From: Lamprocystis purpurea DSM 4197
GTDB lineage: Bacteria > Pseudomonadota > Gammaproteobacteria > Chromatiales > Chromatiaceae
Direction of reading: 5' to 3'
Assembly (NCBI RefSeq): GCF_000379525.1
Contig: NZ_KB902386.1
Location: forward strand, 73,651 to 114,429
Length of the DNA stretch: 40,779 nucleotides
The position numbers and the translations under genes were made by a program. Shown here piece by piece: positions 15,822-25,220 of this stretch (position 1 is the first letter of the stretch; the number at the start of each line of letters is the position of its first letter). The notes under the pieces are model-generated. The model saw nothing but the letters and a program-made list of their open reading frames with translations, did no database searches and had not been told where the DNA came from.

Positions 15822-17546
15822 TCAGGCGCGTCCGGCCAGGGTCTCGAACCGCCCGACCACGACCTGAGGGACGAAGCCGGACCAGTCGAAGGCATCCGGG
15901 GCCAGGGCCGCGGCAATGATCGTGTCCAGCTTTCCCTGCATCAGCCGGGCGTACCGGGCTTCGCCATGCGCCGCGTCGTACCAGGCAGCGAATCCGGCCT
16001 CGCGCAGCAGCGCATCCAGGCCCGCCTTGCGGTGCGCCCTCAGGAACGGTTCATCCACACGGAACCGTTGCGTCAGGTCGGTCTGGGTGGTGGCAAGGAT
16101 CGCCACCGTGGCGCCGGGGAGATCGCCATCGGTTCGTTCCATCAGGACGTGGCGCACCAGAGCGGCTTCCAGGGCGATGCACTGCGCATCGGTCAGGGCC
16201 ACCAGGGCGGTCATGGCCGGCGCCCGCGCGGTGGGCACGGCGGCTACCCCGAGTTTCTCGGTATCGGTGAACCCGGCATCCCGCAGCAGGGCGTAGAGGC
16301 GCACGGCACGGGCGACCCGTGCATCCTCCTGGGCCAGGTCCGCGGCGAGGGTGCGTAATTTGGCATCGGTCACGTCTTGGACGCGCTGCGGGGTCGCGGC
16401 GGCGTGCGGGCGTTCGGCCGCCGGCGCTTTGGGCACGGCGGCAGCCCGCTGCGTCATCGGCGCGGCCGACGCACTCTGCGGGGTCTCACGCAGCCGACGG
16501 TAATCCTGCTGCTTCTCGGCCCGGCAGGCCAGGTTGAAGCACAGGTCTTCCGTGAGCCGCCCTTCCTGCCCTGGCGCGGTCCCGATCAGGACCCCGAAGT
16601 GGGCGCACTGCCGGCACCCTTCGGCGAGTTGCTGCGGTCCCACCCCGAGTGCGCCGGTCGCTTCGAGCACCGCGTAGGTGTCAGGTGCGCGCTCGGTGTC
16701 GAGCCAGACAGCGGCGACCGCTTGGGTCATGGCCAGCTTCTTGGCTTCCAGGACCCGCCGGGTCTTTTCGCCGTAACAAGTCGGGTTGGAGCACTGCCCG
16801 CTGTCGATATGCGTGGCGAACAGTTGGCCCTGCACCTCGGAGTTGTGGGGGCAGCCCTGGCAGGCCGCTTGGTCGAAGATCGCCTGCCCCAGGGGCCGGG
16901 CCACCTGGCCGATCCGCTCGCGCAGTTGGGCGATGCTGATCCCTTGCTCCAGGAGGCGCGGCAGGGTGCCGTCCTGGGTGTCGGGCGCCAGGGTCGCCAG
17001 CAACTCGCCATGGCCCAGGGTGAGACGACGGGTGTCCAGGGCCTCAAGGACCGCCGGGGTGCAATGCAGCAGGGCGAGACGGCTATCCAGCTTCGCTGCG
17101 CTCCAGCCGAGTCGACGGCGGGCCGCGTCCCGGTCGCCATGGCACAGGGTCAGCAGGTCCCGCGCCTTCTGCGCTTCCTCGCTCGGGGCGAGATCGTCCC
17201 GATGGGTGTTCTCGACCATCGACATTTGCATGGACTGGAGATCATCGACCACGCGGACGAACGCGGGGATTTCATCCAGCCCGGCCTCACGCGCGGCCCG
17301 CCAGCGCCGTTCCCCGGCGATGATCTGGTAGCACCCACCGGCGATGGCACGCACCACGATGGGCTGGATCACGCCCTGGGTGCGGATCGACTCCACCAGG
17401 TCACGCATGCTGGCCGCGTCGAAATGACGCCGGGGATTATGCCCCGCACGGGGCGCAATCACGCTGACGGGCAACCAGGCGAGTTGACCGTCCTCGGCGG
17501 ACGGTATCGCCACGGCGGCTTGTGGGATGACGGGTTGGGTATGCAT
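15822..17546 (-). CDS. PRTRC system ParB-family protein
   Basis: A 574-aa ParB/Noc-like protein starting at ATG 17546 (MHTQPVIP); the 27 upstream in-frame codons are Arg-rich and lack a good ribosome site. The N-terminal ParB/sulfiredoxin domain (about 20-110) contains NPRRHFD, GVIQPIVVR and the CTP-binding-type box GERRWRAAREAGL, then MVENTHRDDLAP. An HTH-containing middle follows. A cysteine-rich segment (QGCPHNS, QCSNPTCYGEK, CRQCAH) could bind zinc and is typical of the PRTRC ParB group. ParB proteins bind centromere-like sites and slide as CTP clamps. Here it heads the PRTRC operon, is transcribed from the promoter at 17755-17782 and may act with ParA at 8681. Confidence 0.9.
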   Translation of the reverse strand: MHTQPVIPQAAVAIPSAEDGQLAWLPVSVIAPRAGHNPRRHFDAASMRDLVESIRTQGVIQPIVVRAIAGGCYQIIAGERRWRAAREAGLDEIPAFVRVVDDLQSMQMSMVENTHRDDLAPSEEAQKARDLLTLCHGDRDAARRRLGWSAAKLDSRLALLHCTPAVLEALDTRRLTLGHGELLATLAPDTQDGTLPRLLEQGISIAQLRERIGQVARPLGQAIFDQAACQGCPHNSEVQGQLFATHIDSGQCSNPTCYGEKTRRVLEAKKLAMTQAVAAVWLDTERAPDTYAVLEATGALGVGPQQLAEGCRQCAHFGVLIGTAPGQEGRLTEDLCFNLACRAEKQQDYRRLRETPQSASAAPMTQRAAAVPKAPAAERPHAAATPQRVQDVTDAKLRTLAADLAQEDARVARAVRLYALLRDAGFTDTEKLGVAAVPTARAPAMTALVALTDAQCIALEAALVRHVLMERTDGDLPGATVAILATTQTDLTQRFRVDEPFLRAHRKAGLDALLREAGFAAWYDAAHGEARYARLMQGKLDTIIAAALAPDAFDWSGFVPQVVVGRFETLAGRA

Positions 17547-17754
17547 AACGGCCCCTGTCGGTCTTTCGATGATTCGTGGCTTTGACGTGTTCCACGGTTG
17601 TGATTCACGGCGTTTGCGCTTTCTCAAGCAACGGATGCGCTTATTGGCACCGTTTCATTGCGGCCATCCCCCGCGCCTACTGGCTTCTGCTCCACGCGCT
17701 GCAAGTTAATTTTCGACTGGTCCTATTGCCAGCCATCAATCCGCTATCGGTGCC

Positions 17755-17782
17755 ATTATAGCCAGCCGCTTTATTTCGTCAA
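17755..17782 (-). promoter_or_regulatory. Strong sigma70-type promoter of the PRTRC operon
   Basis: On the minus strand TTGACG (17777-17782) and a perfect TATAAT (17755-17760) are 16 bp apart. Transcription would start near 17747 and leave a leader of about 200 nt before parB. The -35 touches the palindrome at 17782-17805. An inverted pair TGGCACCG/CGGTGCCA (about 17645 and 17750) lies in the leader and could be a further regulatory site. Confidence 0.65.
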
Positions 17783-17805
17783 GAGTGATATTTATTTATT
17801 ACTCT
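17782..17805. promoter_or_regulatory. Palindromic operator candidate between divergent promoters
   Basis: AGAGTGATA (17782-17790) and TATTACTCT (17797-17805) form an inverted repeat with 8 of 9 pairs matching around a 6-bp A/T spacer. It sits between the leftward -35 and the rightward -35 (17810), so a bound dimer could control both operons. Candidate binders encoded nearby are the PRTRC ParB, the RHH protein and the KfrA-like protein. This is inference from position. Confidence 0.5.
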
Positions 17806-17809
17806 CCGC

Positions 17810-17838
17810 TTTACGTTTTCCGTCACCCTTGCTAGGCT
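17810..17838 (+). promoter_or_regulatory. Putative promoter of the rightward operon
   Basis: TTTACG (17810-17815) and TAGGCT (17833-17838) are separated by 17 bp. Matches to consensus are moderate (4/6 and 3/6). Transcription would begin about 25-35 bp before the first gene. Weaker than its leftward neighbour. Confidence 0.35.
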
Positions 17839-17879
17839 ACCCCCCATGGATTTCTTCCTTCTTTATGGCAGCGGCTGAT

Positions 17880-18464
17880 ATGAGCGGCACACCACGACCC
17901 GCGACACCGGTTGAACGCTTTTCAGCGTCCATCACCGACGGTCATCTCAAGGGGGCACTCGATGCGTTAGTGTGCCTTCCGGTCAATGTCCTGCGCGAAG
18001 TGCTATTGAAAGCGGGTTTCCTGGTGGCTTTCGAGCAGACCAAGCCCAAGGTGCTGGCCGCTATTCAAGCGCAGTTGCTGCAGGCCGTGGCCGCCCGGAC
18101 ATTGCCCCGCAATCCCTGGAAAGCGGAGCCGGCATTGCCCAATGACGCGCTGTTCGGCTCAGCGCCGGCAGTGATCGGGGAGAACGAGTGGCGCGTGATC
18201 GTGCGCTCCAGCGTCCTGGACGGACGCTGTACCGAGTATCGATGGCGCCGTATTGGGTCGCTCCCGTGGCACCAGGCCGGCGAATGGCCCACCTACAACC
18301 ACAACGATGGGCTCTATATGGGCTGCCCGCGGTCCCTGGCGGACAAAGTGTTCTTCCCGAATCAGCCAGCCATTGAGGCCGCGCTGGGCAAGCCGCCTGC
18401 CGTTGCGACCGCGCAGCAACTCGACTTGCCTCTATCGATGAAGTTCCTGGAGACTGCCGCATGA
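17880..18464 (+). CDS. Unknown protein, first gene of the rightward plasmid operon
   Basis: The frame from ATG 17880 (MSGTPRPATP) encodes 194 aa; ATG 17865 is an in-frame alternative, and neither has a strong ribosome site. The N-terminal half is helical (LKGALDALVCLPVNVLREVL). The C-terminal half is rich in Trp and Tyr (EWPTYNHNDGLYMGCPRSL). I recognise no domain. The stop overlaps the next ATG by 4 bp (ATGA), showing translational coupling. It shares an operon with the methylase-helicase and a KfrA-like gene, so a role in stable maintenance or host adaptation of the element is plausible but unproven. Confidence 0.65.
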   Translation: MSGTPRPATPVERFSASITDGHLKGALDALVCLPVNVLREVLLKAGFLVAFEQTKPKVLAAIQAQLLQAVAARTLPRNPWKAEPALPNDALFGSAPAVIGENEWRVIVRSSVLDGRCTEYRWRRIGSLPWHQAGEWPTYNHNDGLYMGCPRSLADKVFFPNQPAIEAALGKPPAVATAQQLDLPLSMKFLETAA

Positions 18465-19318
18465 ATACGAATCCTGGCCAGGTCTACGCCGAACTCTGGC
18501 GCGACTATGTCGCCGCCCGACAGGCATTCGCTGCGCGATCCAATGCGCTCGCTCAACGTGAGGCCAGCGAACTGGCGATCACGGAGCTTTCTCAGCAGAC
18601 CTTTTCCAAAGATATCTATGAGTCCTGGACGGACCTGACGCAACGCGCCGCGGCAATCGTCACCCGCCTGGTCCGTCTGGCAAACGAGACGTTCACTCCC
18701 GCCGGATGCCCGGCGCTGAGCATTCCCGATCAGGACTTCCAGACCCGTTTTGTCACTGAGGCGTGCCAGGGTCGCGCGGGGCGGGACGCAGTCTTTTCCC
18801 CCGAGCGATTCGATCCGGCCGCCGTGTGGCGCGAACTGGAACAGCAGTATGGAGGCAGTAAGGGCGTTGAATTGGCCTACCGCAAGGCCGCGTGCGCCAT
18901 CGACGGCGCGTTCGACCTGCAACCGGGAACCCGCGTGGAGCGCCGCCGTGACGGCATCGTCCTGTCCACGCGGGTCTACATCGATAGTTCATTCGCGACG
19001 CGCACCTGTAAACCCCTCTCGTGGAGCCAGCAAGACGCGCTGGTGCACGTGCTCGGCGCGCTGCAGACGTTTGCGGTCTGGGCGCAGGACGCCGGCACGC
19101 TCGCGGCCGGGCTCGACGCGGCGAAAGGCCGACTGAGTGACCGTGCGTCCGGCGTGATCTCGCGGCAACGCATCCGGGTCGCCCCGGCCCTGCACATCGT
19201 CACCTATTACACCCGTTTCGAGTTTATCTTCGGCGCGGCGCTCGGTTCGCAACTGCAACTGTTCCTGGCCCTCTATGGCCGACAGTCCGAACCCGCTAAT
19301 GCCCAGGAGGCCGCGTGA
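18461..19318 (+). CDS. Unknown protein, second gene of the rightward operon
   Basis: A 285-aa protein starting MNTNPGQVYAELWRDYVAAR. Its first 80 residues are helical and charged. The central part contains FDPAAVWRELEQQYGGSKGVELAYRK... and the C-terminus is hydrophobic (HIVTYYTRFEFIFGAALGSQ). No catalytic motif is visible. It overlaps the preceding gene (ATGA) and the following gene, whose GTG start lies within its last codons (GTGA). The conserved coupling in an operon next to a DNA methylase-helicase suggests joint function. The family was not recognised. Confidence 0.7.
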   Translation: MNTNPGQVYAELWRDYVAARQAFAARSNALAQREASELAITELSQQTFSKDIYESWTDLTQRAAAIVTRLVRLANETFTPAGCPALSIPDQDFQTRFVTEACQGRAGRDAVFSPERFDPAAVWRELEQQYGGSKGVELAYRKAACAIDGAFDLQPGTRVERRRDGIVLSTRVYIDSSFATRTCKPLSWSQQDALVHVLGALQTFAVWAQDAGTLAAGLDAAKGRLSDRASGVISRQRIRVAPALHIVTYYTRFEFIFGAALGSQLQLFLALYGRQSEPANAQEAA

Positions 19319-21420
19319 CCCCGCCCGCACCCCTCCCGGCGGAGACGCGCGCCCCGGACTGGCGCTCGGCCCTGCGCGGTCTGGCCTCGCTCGGTAGCCT
19401 GGCGCAGCGTCCGGGGTCGCTCGCTGGACTGCACGCGGCGCGCTTGGCGCACCTGGGTCAGTTCTTCACCCCTGACCCCCTCGCCGCGTGGATCTGGCGC
19501 ATGGTCTCCCCTGCCCTGGCGCGCGCCCTGGCCAGCGACGGTACCGGCGTCCGGGTACCCCTGATCGACACCAGTTGCGGCACCGGTGCCCTGCTTCAGT
19601 TCGCCGATCCGGCCCGCCACACGCTGGCCGGAACCGATGTTCACGGTCCCAGCGTGACGGCGCTCGGCGAAGCTGCCAAAGCAGCCGGGTTCCAGTGCCA
19701 CTTCTCAACCGTGGGCATGGAGCAGATCGACCCGACGGGCTTCGGGGTCGCCCTGATCAACCCACCCTTTTCGCTCCACCTGGAGGCCCCGACCCTGGTT
19801 GCCGGCCCGGCCACGCACTATGGGCGCTTCGGGCCGGAGACCTCGGCTCTGTCGCACGCCTACGCCGTGCAGCAAGCACTGGCGGCGGCCGACGTGGTGG
19901 CTGCCGTCCTTCCCCGGTCCTACGCCGACACCGTGCTTACCGACTCCGGGTCCTGGCCGCGACTGGTGGCGGCCTTCCACGCCCCGGCCTGGTGCTTCCG
20001 CGCGCAGGGGGCCGACGTGCGGGTGTCGGTGCTGTTCTTCGCCAAGGACCCACGGGCGCCCGGTGCCGAGGTCCGCGTCGAGACGCTGGACGACGCCCTG
20101 ACCCTGGCGCCGGACCTGGGGCTGTCGTGCCGCACCACACGCAGCCTCACCCCCCGGCTGCGCGAGACCGGGATTGTCGATGACGGACCGACCATCACCC
20201 GCCCGGTCACGGGCAACCCCAAGGTCCGACTCGGCCACTCGGGGCGCAAGCTGACCCTGGGCTTTGCCTGCGGTCTGATCGAGGCCAAGGTCCGCAACGC
20301 GATCCTGGGTGAGCGGCTCACCCCGACCGGCATCGCGGGCCACCGCTACCCCAAGGGGGTGAAGTCCACCGGTCAGGGTGCGCTGGATATCGAGGTTCAC
20401 CTGATCCAGGAAGACCCCCTGGCGTCCCTTGAGGCTCTGTGCGACCTGATCCGCGCCGCGGGTGCCGACCTGGAGGTCGACCCCGGATTGCTGCAATACC
20501 TGCGCAAGCGCGTCCGCCGCCTGCGCATCGAGCGGACCCCCTTCCGCCATACCGTCCTGGTCAAGGCCGACCGGGCGCACGGCCCGACCGGGGCGCTCGT
20601 CGGCAAGGCGCGTACCCTGCACCTGGTGGACCCTGAAACCTGGGGCTCGCCGGTCATCCCGGCGGGGGCGGAGGTCGCCTTTGCGCCCGATGGCGCCGGG
20701 TCCTACCGGTACCGGGTCGGCGGACGTGACTTCGCCTTGGCGGCAGAAGAACTCAACCGCCGCTTCGCGGTCGTCACCGGACAGGCGCAGGATCGGTGGG
20801 AGACGGTCCATCCCGGACGGCTGACGGCCTTCCCCGAGCGGGCGGCCGAACTGCGCCGCCGCGGGCAAGCCCTGGGTCTGGATGGGTTCCTGTCCTGGGA
20901 TTACCAGTTCGATGACCTGCTGGAGTTGTCGATGACCCGCGGTGCCGTCGCCGCCTGGGCGGTCGGGCTCGGCAAGGCGCGGCTGGCGGCCGGGCTGATC
21001 CTGCTGTCCGGCTGCACGGCCGGGCTGATCTGCACCGAGGCGTACCTGATCGACGAACTGCGCACCGAACTGGCCAGGCTCCCGATCCCGGCCGCGGATT
21101 GGCAGGTCATCCAGAGCCCGCGGGACCTGGACACCCTGCGGCGGATTAATGTGATCAGCTACCACCGGCTGCGTGGGCCGATCCACGGTGCTCACCAGCG
21201 GCGGACCTACGCAAGCCGCCTGCGGCACCGCATCGGCTGTCTGGTCGCCGACGAGGGGGACCTGTTGCGCAACAAAGGCACCGCCCAGACTGCCGCCTTG
21301 TGGAAGCTCGCGGCCAAGCGGCGCTATGCGTTGTCCGGGACGCCGCTCGGGAACTATCCGCGCGATGCCTTCGCGGTGCTCGCCTTCACCGGGGGCGATG
21401 CGACCGCCGCTCAGGTGTAG
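19315..21420 (+). pseudogene. DNA methylase-SNF2-type helicase fusion, 5' part, cut by the Tn3-family insertion
   Basis: From the GTG at 19315 the frame encodes a class I methyltransferase domain with SAM motif DTSCGTGALL (about 85-94) and catalytic NPPF (149-152), the signature of N6-adenine or N4-cytosine DNA methylases. A middle region follows, then the first half of a superfamily 2 helicase: AVGLGKARLA (motif I, GLGKA in place of GxGKT), VADEGDLL (motif II) and LSGTPLGN (motif III). The frame ends at 21420 in a TAG made partly by the first base of the transposon. Removing the transposon and one copy of the 5-bp duplication joins it in frame to 25254 onward (AAQV-YGMHRW). The intact product would be about 1054 aa. 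DarB-like phage antirestriction proteins have a comparable methylase-helicase layout; that function is inference here. Confidence 0.85.
21415..21419. repeat. 5-bp target site duplication of the Tn3-family element (left copy)
   Basis: GTGTA precedes the left inverted repeat and is repeated at 25249-25253 directly after the right one. A 5-bp duplication is the hallmark of Tn3-family transposition and shows that both ends moved together. Confidence 0.95.
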
Positions 21421-21460
21421 GGGTCTGACAATCATTGGAACGAAAACTTACGCTAAGGAC
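21420..21460 (+). repeat. Left terminal inverted repeat of the Tn3-family element
   Basis: 41 bp identical to the reverse complement of 25208-25248. The transposase binds this sequence. The tnpR stop codon (21453) lies inside it. The next base inward no longer matches. Confidence 0.95.
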
Positions 21461-22040
21461 TCCCCGGCCCTGCCGCGACGGCCAGATAGCGGTAGAACGT
21501 CGCTCGCGAGATCGCCAGCGTCTTGCAGATCTGCTTCACGCTGAGTGCCCGGCCGGCGTACATCCGCTGCGCGGTCTTCACCCGCGGATCGTCGCTCGTC
21601 ATCGGTCGGCGCCCACCCTTACGCCCGCGCGTCCGGGCCGCCGTGAGTCCCGCCTTGGTCCGCTCCTGAATCAGCCGCCGCTCGAACTGGGCCAGCGCCG
21701 AGAAAATGTGAAAGATCAGCTCGCCCGAGGCACTGGTGGTGTCGATCGCACCATCGCACAGGGACCGGAAGGCGATCCCCTTGCCCAGTAGGTCCTGGAT
21801 CAGGACCACCAAGTGCGGCATGGAGCGGCCCAGCCGGTCGAGCCGCCACACCACCAGCGTGTCACCGGCCTCCAGCGCGCCCAGGCAGGCGTCCAGTCCG
21901 GGGCGCTGGGTGCGGGCTCCAGAAACCTTGTCGACGAAGATCCACTCGGGGCGGCAACCCGCGGTTTGCAGGGCATCGCGCTGCAACGCAACCTCCTGGT
22001 CCTCGGTACTGACCCGCGCGTAGCCAACTAACTTTGCCAT
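21453..22040 (-). CDS. tnpR: Tn3-family serine resolvase
   Basis: A 195-aa serine recombinase. The catalytic serine is S11 in VGYARVSTEDQ. The conserved arginines appear in VWRLDRLGRSM. A C-terminal helix-turn-helix (SVKQICKTLAISRATFYRYL) binds the res site. The length and layout are those of Tn3/gamma-delta type resolvases, which resolve transposon cointegrates. It is divergent from tnpA with 168 bp between the starts, and resolvases of this arrangement usually repress both promoters. Confidence 0.95.
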   Translation of the reverse strand: MAKLVGYARVSTEDQEVALQRDALQTAGCRPEWIFVDKVSGARTQRPGLDACLGALEAGDTLVVWRLDRLGRSMPHLVVLIQDLLGKGIAFRSLCDGAIDTTSASGELIFHIFSALAQFERRLIQERTKAGLTAARTRGRKGGRRPMTSDDPRVKTAQRMYAGRALSVKQICKTLAISRATFYRYLAVAAGPGSP

Positions 22041-22208
22041 CTTCGATCCTCGGGTGCCGGAGCTTTGTCTTGCTTTCCTATGATACAGATGGCTAACTGA
22101 GACTTTGATTCATGAGACGGACAGATGCGACAAAATCGGGCCTGTTTCGCGGTTCGCGTGGGACGTTTCTGGCCGTCTCATCAAACGGTCGTTTGTTGAG
22201 ACGCCCCG
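22041..22208. promoter_or_regulatory. res site and divergent promoter region of the transposon
   Basis: This 168-bp interval between tnpR and tnpA contains a 14-bp inverted repeat with one mismatch and a 2-bp centre (22174-22187 and 22190-22203, CGTCTCATCAAACG type). Partial TGAGAC copies lie near 22096 and 22112. Resolvase binds three such dimer sites in related elements. The one ending at 22203 is the clearest and lies just before the tnpA start, so it could also repress tnpA. Assigning the crossover site I would require alignment with related elements. Confidence 0.6.
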
Positions 22209-25200
22209 GTGCCCGTCGATTTTCTGACCGAGGCGCAGCAGCGCCGCTATGGCCGTTACCCGGAGGCGGTCTCCGCCGCCCAGTTGGCGCGCTTCTTCCA
22301 CCTCGATGACACCGACCGCGACCTGATCGGCCAGCACCGCGGCGATGCCAATCGGCTCGGCTTCGCCCTGCAACTGCTGACGGTGCGGTTTCTCGGCAGC
22401 TTCCTGCCCAACCCCGTCGCGGTGCCGCCCCCCGTGGTCGAGCATGTAGCCCGGCAACTGGGCATCACCGAGGTCGGCTGTCTGTCGCGCTACCTGGAGC
22501 GCGAGCCGACCCGCCACGCGCACCGCGCCGAGATCCGTGCGGCCTACGGTTACCGCGACTTCGGTGAACCGCCCTGGTCCTTTCGGCTCGGTCGCTGGCT
22601 GTTCCTGCGGGCCTGGCTGAGCGAGGAGCGCCCAAGCCTGCTGTTCGACCTGGCCACCGCCTGGCTGATCGAACGCAAGGTGTTGTTGCCCGGTGTCACG
22701 ACCCTGACCCGCCTGGTCGCCCGCGTCCGTGACCGCTCGGCCAGCCGCCTGTGGCGGCGACTCTGCGCCTTACCCTCGGCGGCGCAGCAGGAGCGGCTCG
22801 AGGCCTTGCTGCTGGTTCCCGAGGGGTCGCGTTACAGTCACCTGGACCGGTTGCGCCGCGGCCCTACGCGCGTCAGTGCGCCGGCCTTGATCGGCGCGCT
22901 GCAGCGGCATCGCGAACTGCAGGCGCTGGGCATCGGCACGCTGGACCTGACCGGCTTGCCGCCGGCGCGCATCAAACTCTTGGCGCGAACGGCGGCGACC
23001 GCCTGGGCACCGATCATCGCCCGCATGCAGCCACCGCGGCGCCTGGCCACCCTGTTGGCGTTCGTGGCGGTCTACGAAGTCACGGCGCTCGATGATGCCC
23101 TGGATGTACTGGACCTGCTGATCACCGACATCACCGCCCAGGCCGAGCGCTTAGGCCAGCAGCAGCGGTTGCGCACCGTGCGGGACCTGGACCAGGCGGC
23201 CCTGGCGCTGCGCGAGGCCTGCGTCCTGCTGCTCGACCCCCAGTATCCGGACCTGGAGGTGCGCACCGTGGTCTTGAAGCATATCCCCGAGGAGCGGCTG
23301 CGCCGCGCCATGGCGACCATCGAGACCCTGGCACGTCCGGCCGATGACCACTACCAGGAGGAACTGGTTGATCGCTATCAACGCGTCCGGCGGTTCCTGC
23401 CCGCAGTCCTGCGTCAGGTCCAGTTCCAGGCGACCCCCAGCGGTCAGCCCGTCCTGGAGGCCCTCCAGTTCCTACGCTCACTGGAAGGCAAGCGCCACGC
23501 CGATTGCCAGGCGGCACCGCGCGAGTGCATTCCGACCCCGTGGCGCCGGCTGGTCATCGACCAAGACGACCAGGTGCAGCGTCCGGCCTATACCCTGTGC
23601 ACCCTGGGGCGCCTGCAAGATGGACTCCGGCGGCGGGATCTCTACGTCAGTCCCAGCGAACGCTGGGGCGATCCGCGCGCCAAACTCCTGCAAGGTCCGC
23701 AGTGGGAGGCGCAACGCGGCCCGCTCTGCCGCTCGCTCAACCTGCCGGTGAACGCGGACCAGGCACTGGCGCAGCTCGGCGCTCAACTCGACACGGCCTA
23801 TCGACGCACCTTGGCGAATCTGCCGACGAACACCGCGGTCAGAATCGATCCAGCGCATCCCGCGCGACCCTTGACCCTGAGCCATCTGGACCACATCCCG
23901 GAGCCCGACAGTCTGATTGACCTGCGTGCCCGCGTGAACCGCCTGTTACCACGGGTGGATCTGCCGGAAATCCTCCTGGAGATGCAGTTGCGTACCGGGT
24001 TCGCCTCCGCCTTCACCCATGTCAGCGAGGCCCAGGCCCGGATCAGCGACCTGCCGACCAGCGTGTGTGCCGTGCTCTTGGCCGAGGCCTGCAACATCGG
24101 CCTGGAGCCGCTGGTGCGCGAGGACAATCCAGCGCTCACCCGCAACCGTCTGAGTTGGATTCAGCAGAACTACATCCGTGCCGACACGCTCGCCCAGGCC
24201 AATGCCTGCCTGGTCGAGGGCCAAACGGCGAATCCGCTGGCCCAGCAGTGGGGCGGCGGCGAGGTCGCCTCCGCTGATGGGATGCGCTTCGTCACCCCGG
24301 TGCGGACCCTCAACGCGGGACCTAACCGGAAATACTTCGGCGCCGAGCGCGGCATCACCTACTACAACTTCACCTCGGACCAGTACGCCGGGTTCCATGG
24401 TCTGGTCATCCCGGGCACGCTGCGGGACTCGATCTACATCCTCGCGGGGCTCCTGGAACAACAGACCTGTCTTCAGCCGGCCGAGATCATGACCGACACC
24501 GCGGGGGCCAGCGATGTCGTCTTCGGGCTCTTCTGGCTGCTCGGCTATCAGTTCAGTCCGCGGCTTGCCGACCTTGGCGGCGCCCGGTTCTGGCGGCTCG
24601 ATGCGGACGCCGATTACGGCGCCCTGAACGCCCTCGCCAAACATCGGATCACCGGGTCGCGCGTCGTCCGGCAGTGGGAGGACATCCTGCGCGTGGCCGG
24701 CTCCCTCAAACTGGGCGCGATCCGGGCGGATGAACTGGTGCGCTCGCTCCTCAAAGGCGATCGACCGTCGAGTCTGACCCAGGCCATGGCGGACCTGGGC
24801 CGGATTCCCAAGACGATCCACTTGCTGAACTTCCTGGACGATGAGACCTACCGGCGCCGTATCTTGATCCAGCTTAACCGCGGCGAAGGGCGGCACGCCG
24901 TCGCCCGCAAGATCTGTCACGGCCAGCGCGGGGAGATCCGCAAACGCTACCGCGAGGGGCAGGAGGACCAATTGAGCGCCCTGGGGCTGGTCGTCAACGC
25001 CGTTATCCTGTGGAACACCATCTACACGGCCACCGCCCTGGAGCAGTTGCGCGCCGAGGGCTACGCGGTCCGGCCGGAAGATGTGGCCCGCCTGTCCCCA
25101 CTGTCAACCCATCATATCAATGTCTTGGGCCGCTATGCGTTCTTGCTGTCCGAGCAGGTCGCCCGCGGCGGGATGCGACCGCTCCGGGGGCCGGAGGACG

Positions 25201-25220
25201 ATGACTGGTCCTTAGCGTAA
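22209..25220 (+). CDS. tnpA: Tn3-family transposase
   Basis: A 1003-aa transposase, normal length for the family, starting at GTG 22209. The N-terminus (PVDFLTEAQQRRYGRYPEAV) is the standard DUF4158 DNA-binding beginning. The C-terminal DDE catalytic domain shows IMTDTAGASDVVFGLFWLLG, and the block LNRGEGRHAVARKI with GQEDQLSALGLVVNAVILWN typical of Tn3 transposases. It ends within the right inverted repeat. No frameshift or truncation is visible, so the element is probably active or was recently. Confidence 0.96.
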   Translation: MPVDFLTEAQQRRYGRYPEAVSAAQLARFFHLDDTDRDLIGQHRGDANRLGFALQLLTVRFLGSFLPNPVAVPPPVVEHVARQLGITEVGCLSRYLEREPTRHAHRAEIRAAYGYRDFGEPPWSFRLGRWLFLRAWLSEERPSLLFDLATAWLIERKVLLPGVTTLTRLVARVRDRSASRLWRRLCALPSAAQQERLEALLLVPEGSRYSHLDRLRRGPTRVSAPALIGALQRHRELQALGIGTLDLTGLPPARIKLLARTAATAWAPIIARMQPPRRLATLLAFVAVYEVTALDDALDVLDLLITDITAQAERLGQQQRLRTVRDLDQAALALREACVLLLDPQYPDLEVRTVVLKHIPEERLRRAMATIETLARPADDHYQEELVDRYQRVRRFLPAVLRQVQFQATPSGQPVLEALQFLRSLEGKRHADCQAAPRECIPTPWRRLVIDQDDQVQRPAYTLCTLGRLQDGLRRRDLYVSPSERWGDPRAKLLQGPQWEAQRGPLCRSLNLPVNADQALAQLGAQLDTAYRRTLANLPTNTAVRIDPAHPARPLTLSHLDHIPEPDSLIDLRARVNRLLPRVDLPEILLEMQLRTGFASAFTHVSEAQARISDLPTSVCAVLLAEACNIGLEPLVREDNPALTRNRLSWIQQNYIRADTLAQANACLVEGQTANPLAQQWGGGEVASADGMRFVTPVRTLNAGPNRKYFGAERGITYYNFTSDQYAGFHGLVIPGTLRDSIYILAGLLEQQTCLQPAEIMTDTAGASDVVFGLFWLLGYQFSPRLADLGGARFWRLDADADYGALNALAKHRITGSRVVRQWEDILRVAGSLKLGAIRADELVRSLLKGDRPSSLTQAMADLGRIPKTIHLLNFLDDETYRRRILIQLNRGEGRHAVARKICHGQRGEIRKRYREGQEDQLSALGLVVNAVILWNTIYTATALEQLRAEGYAVRPEDVARLSPLSTHHINVLGRYAFLLSEQVARGGMRPLRGPEDDDWSLA

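Noticed and set aside
17750-17800. Riboswitch or attenuator in the about 200-nt parB leader
   Set aside because: The leader is long and has inverted octamers, but no known aptamer pattern or terminator with a T-run is visible.
19705-21435. 576-codon open frame on the minus strand
   Set aside because: Antisense shadow of the methylase-helicase gene; GC-rich codon bias keeps the opposite frame open.
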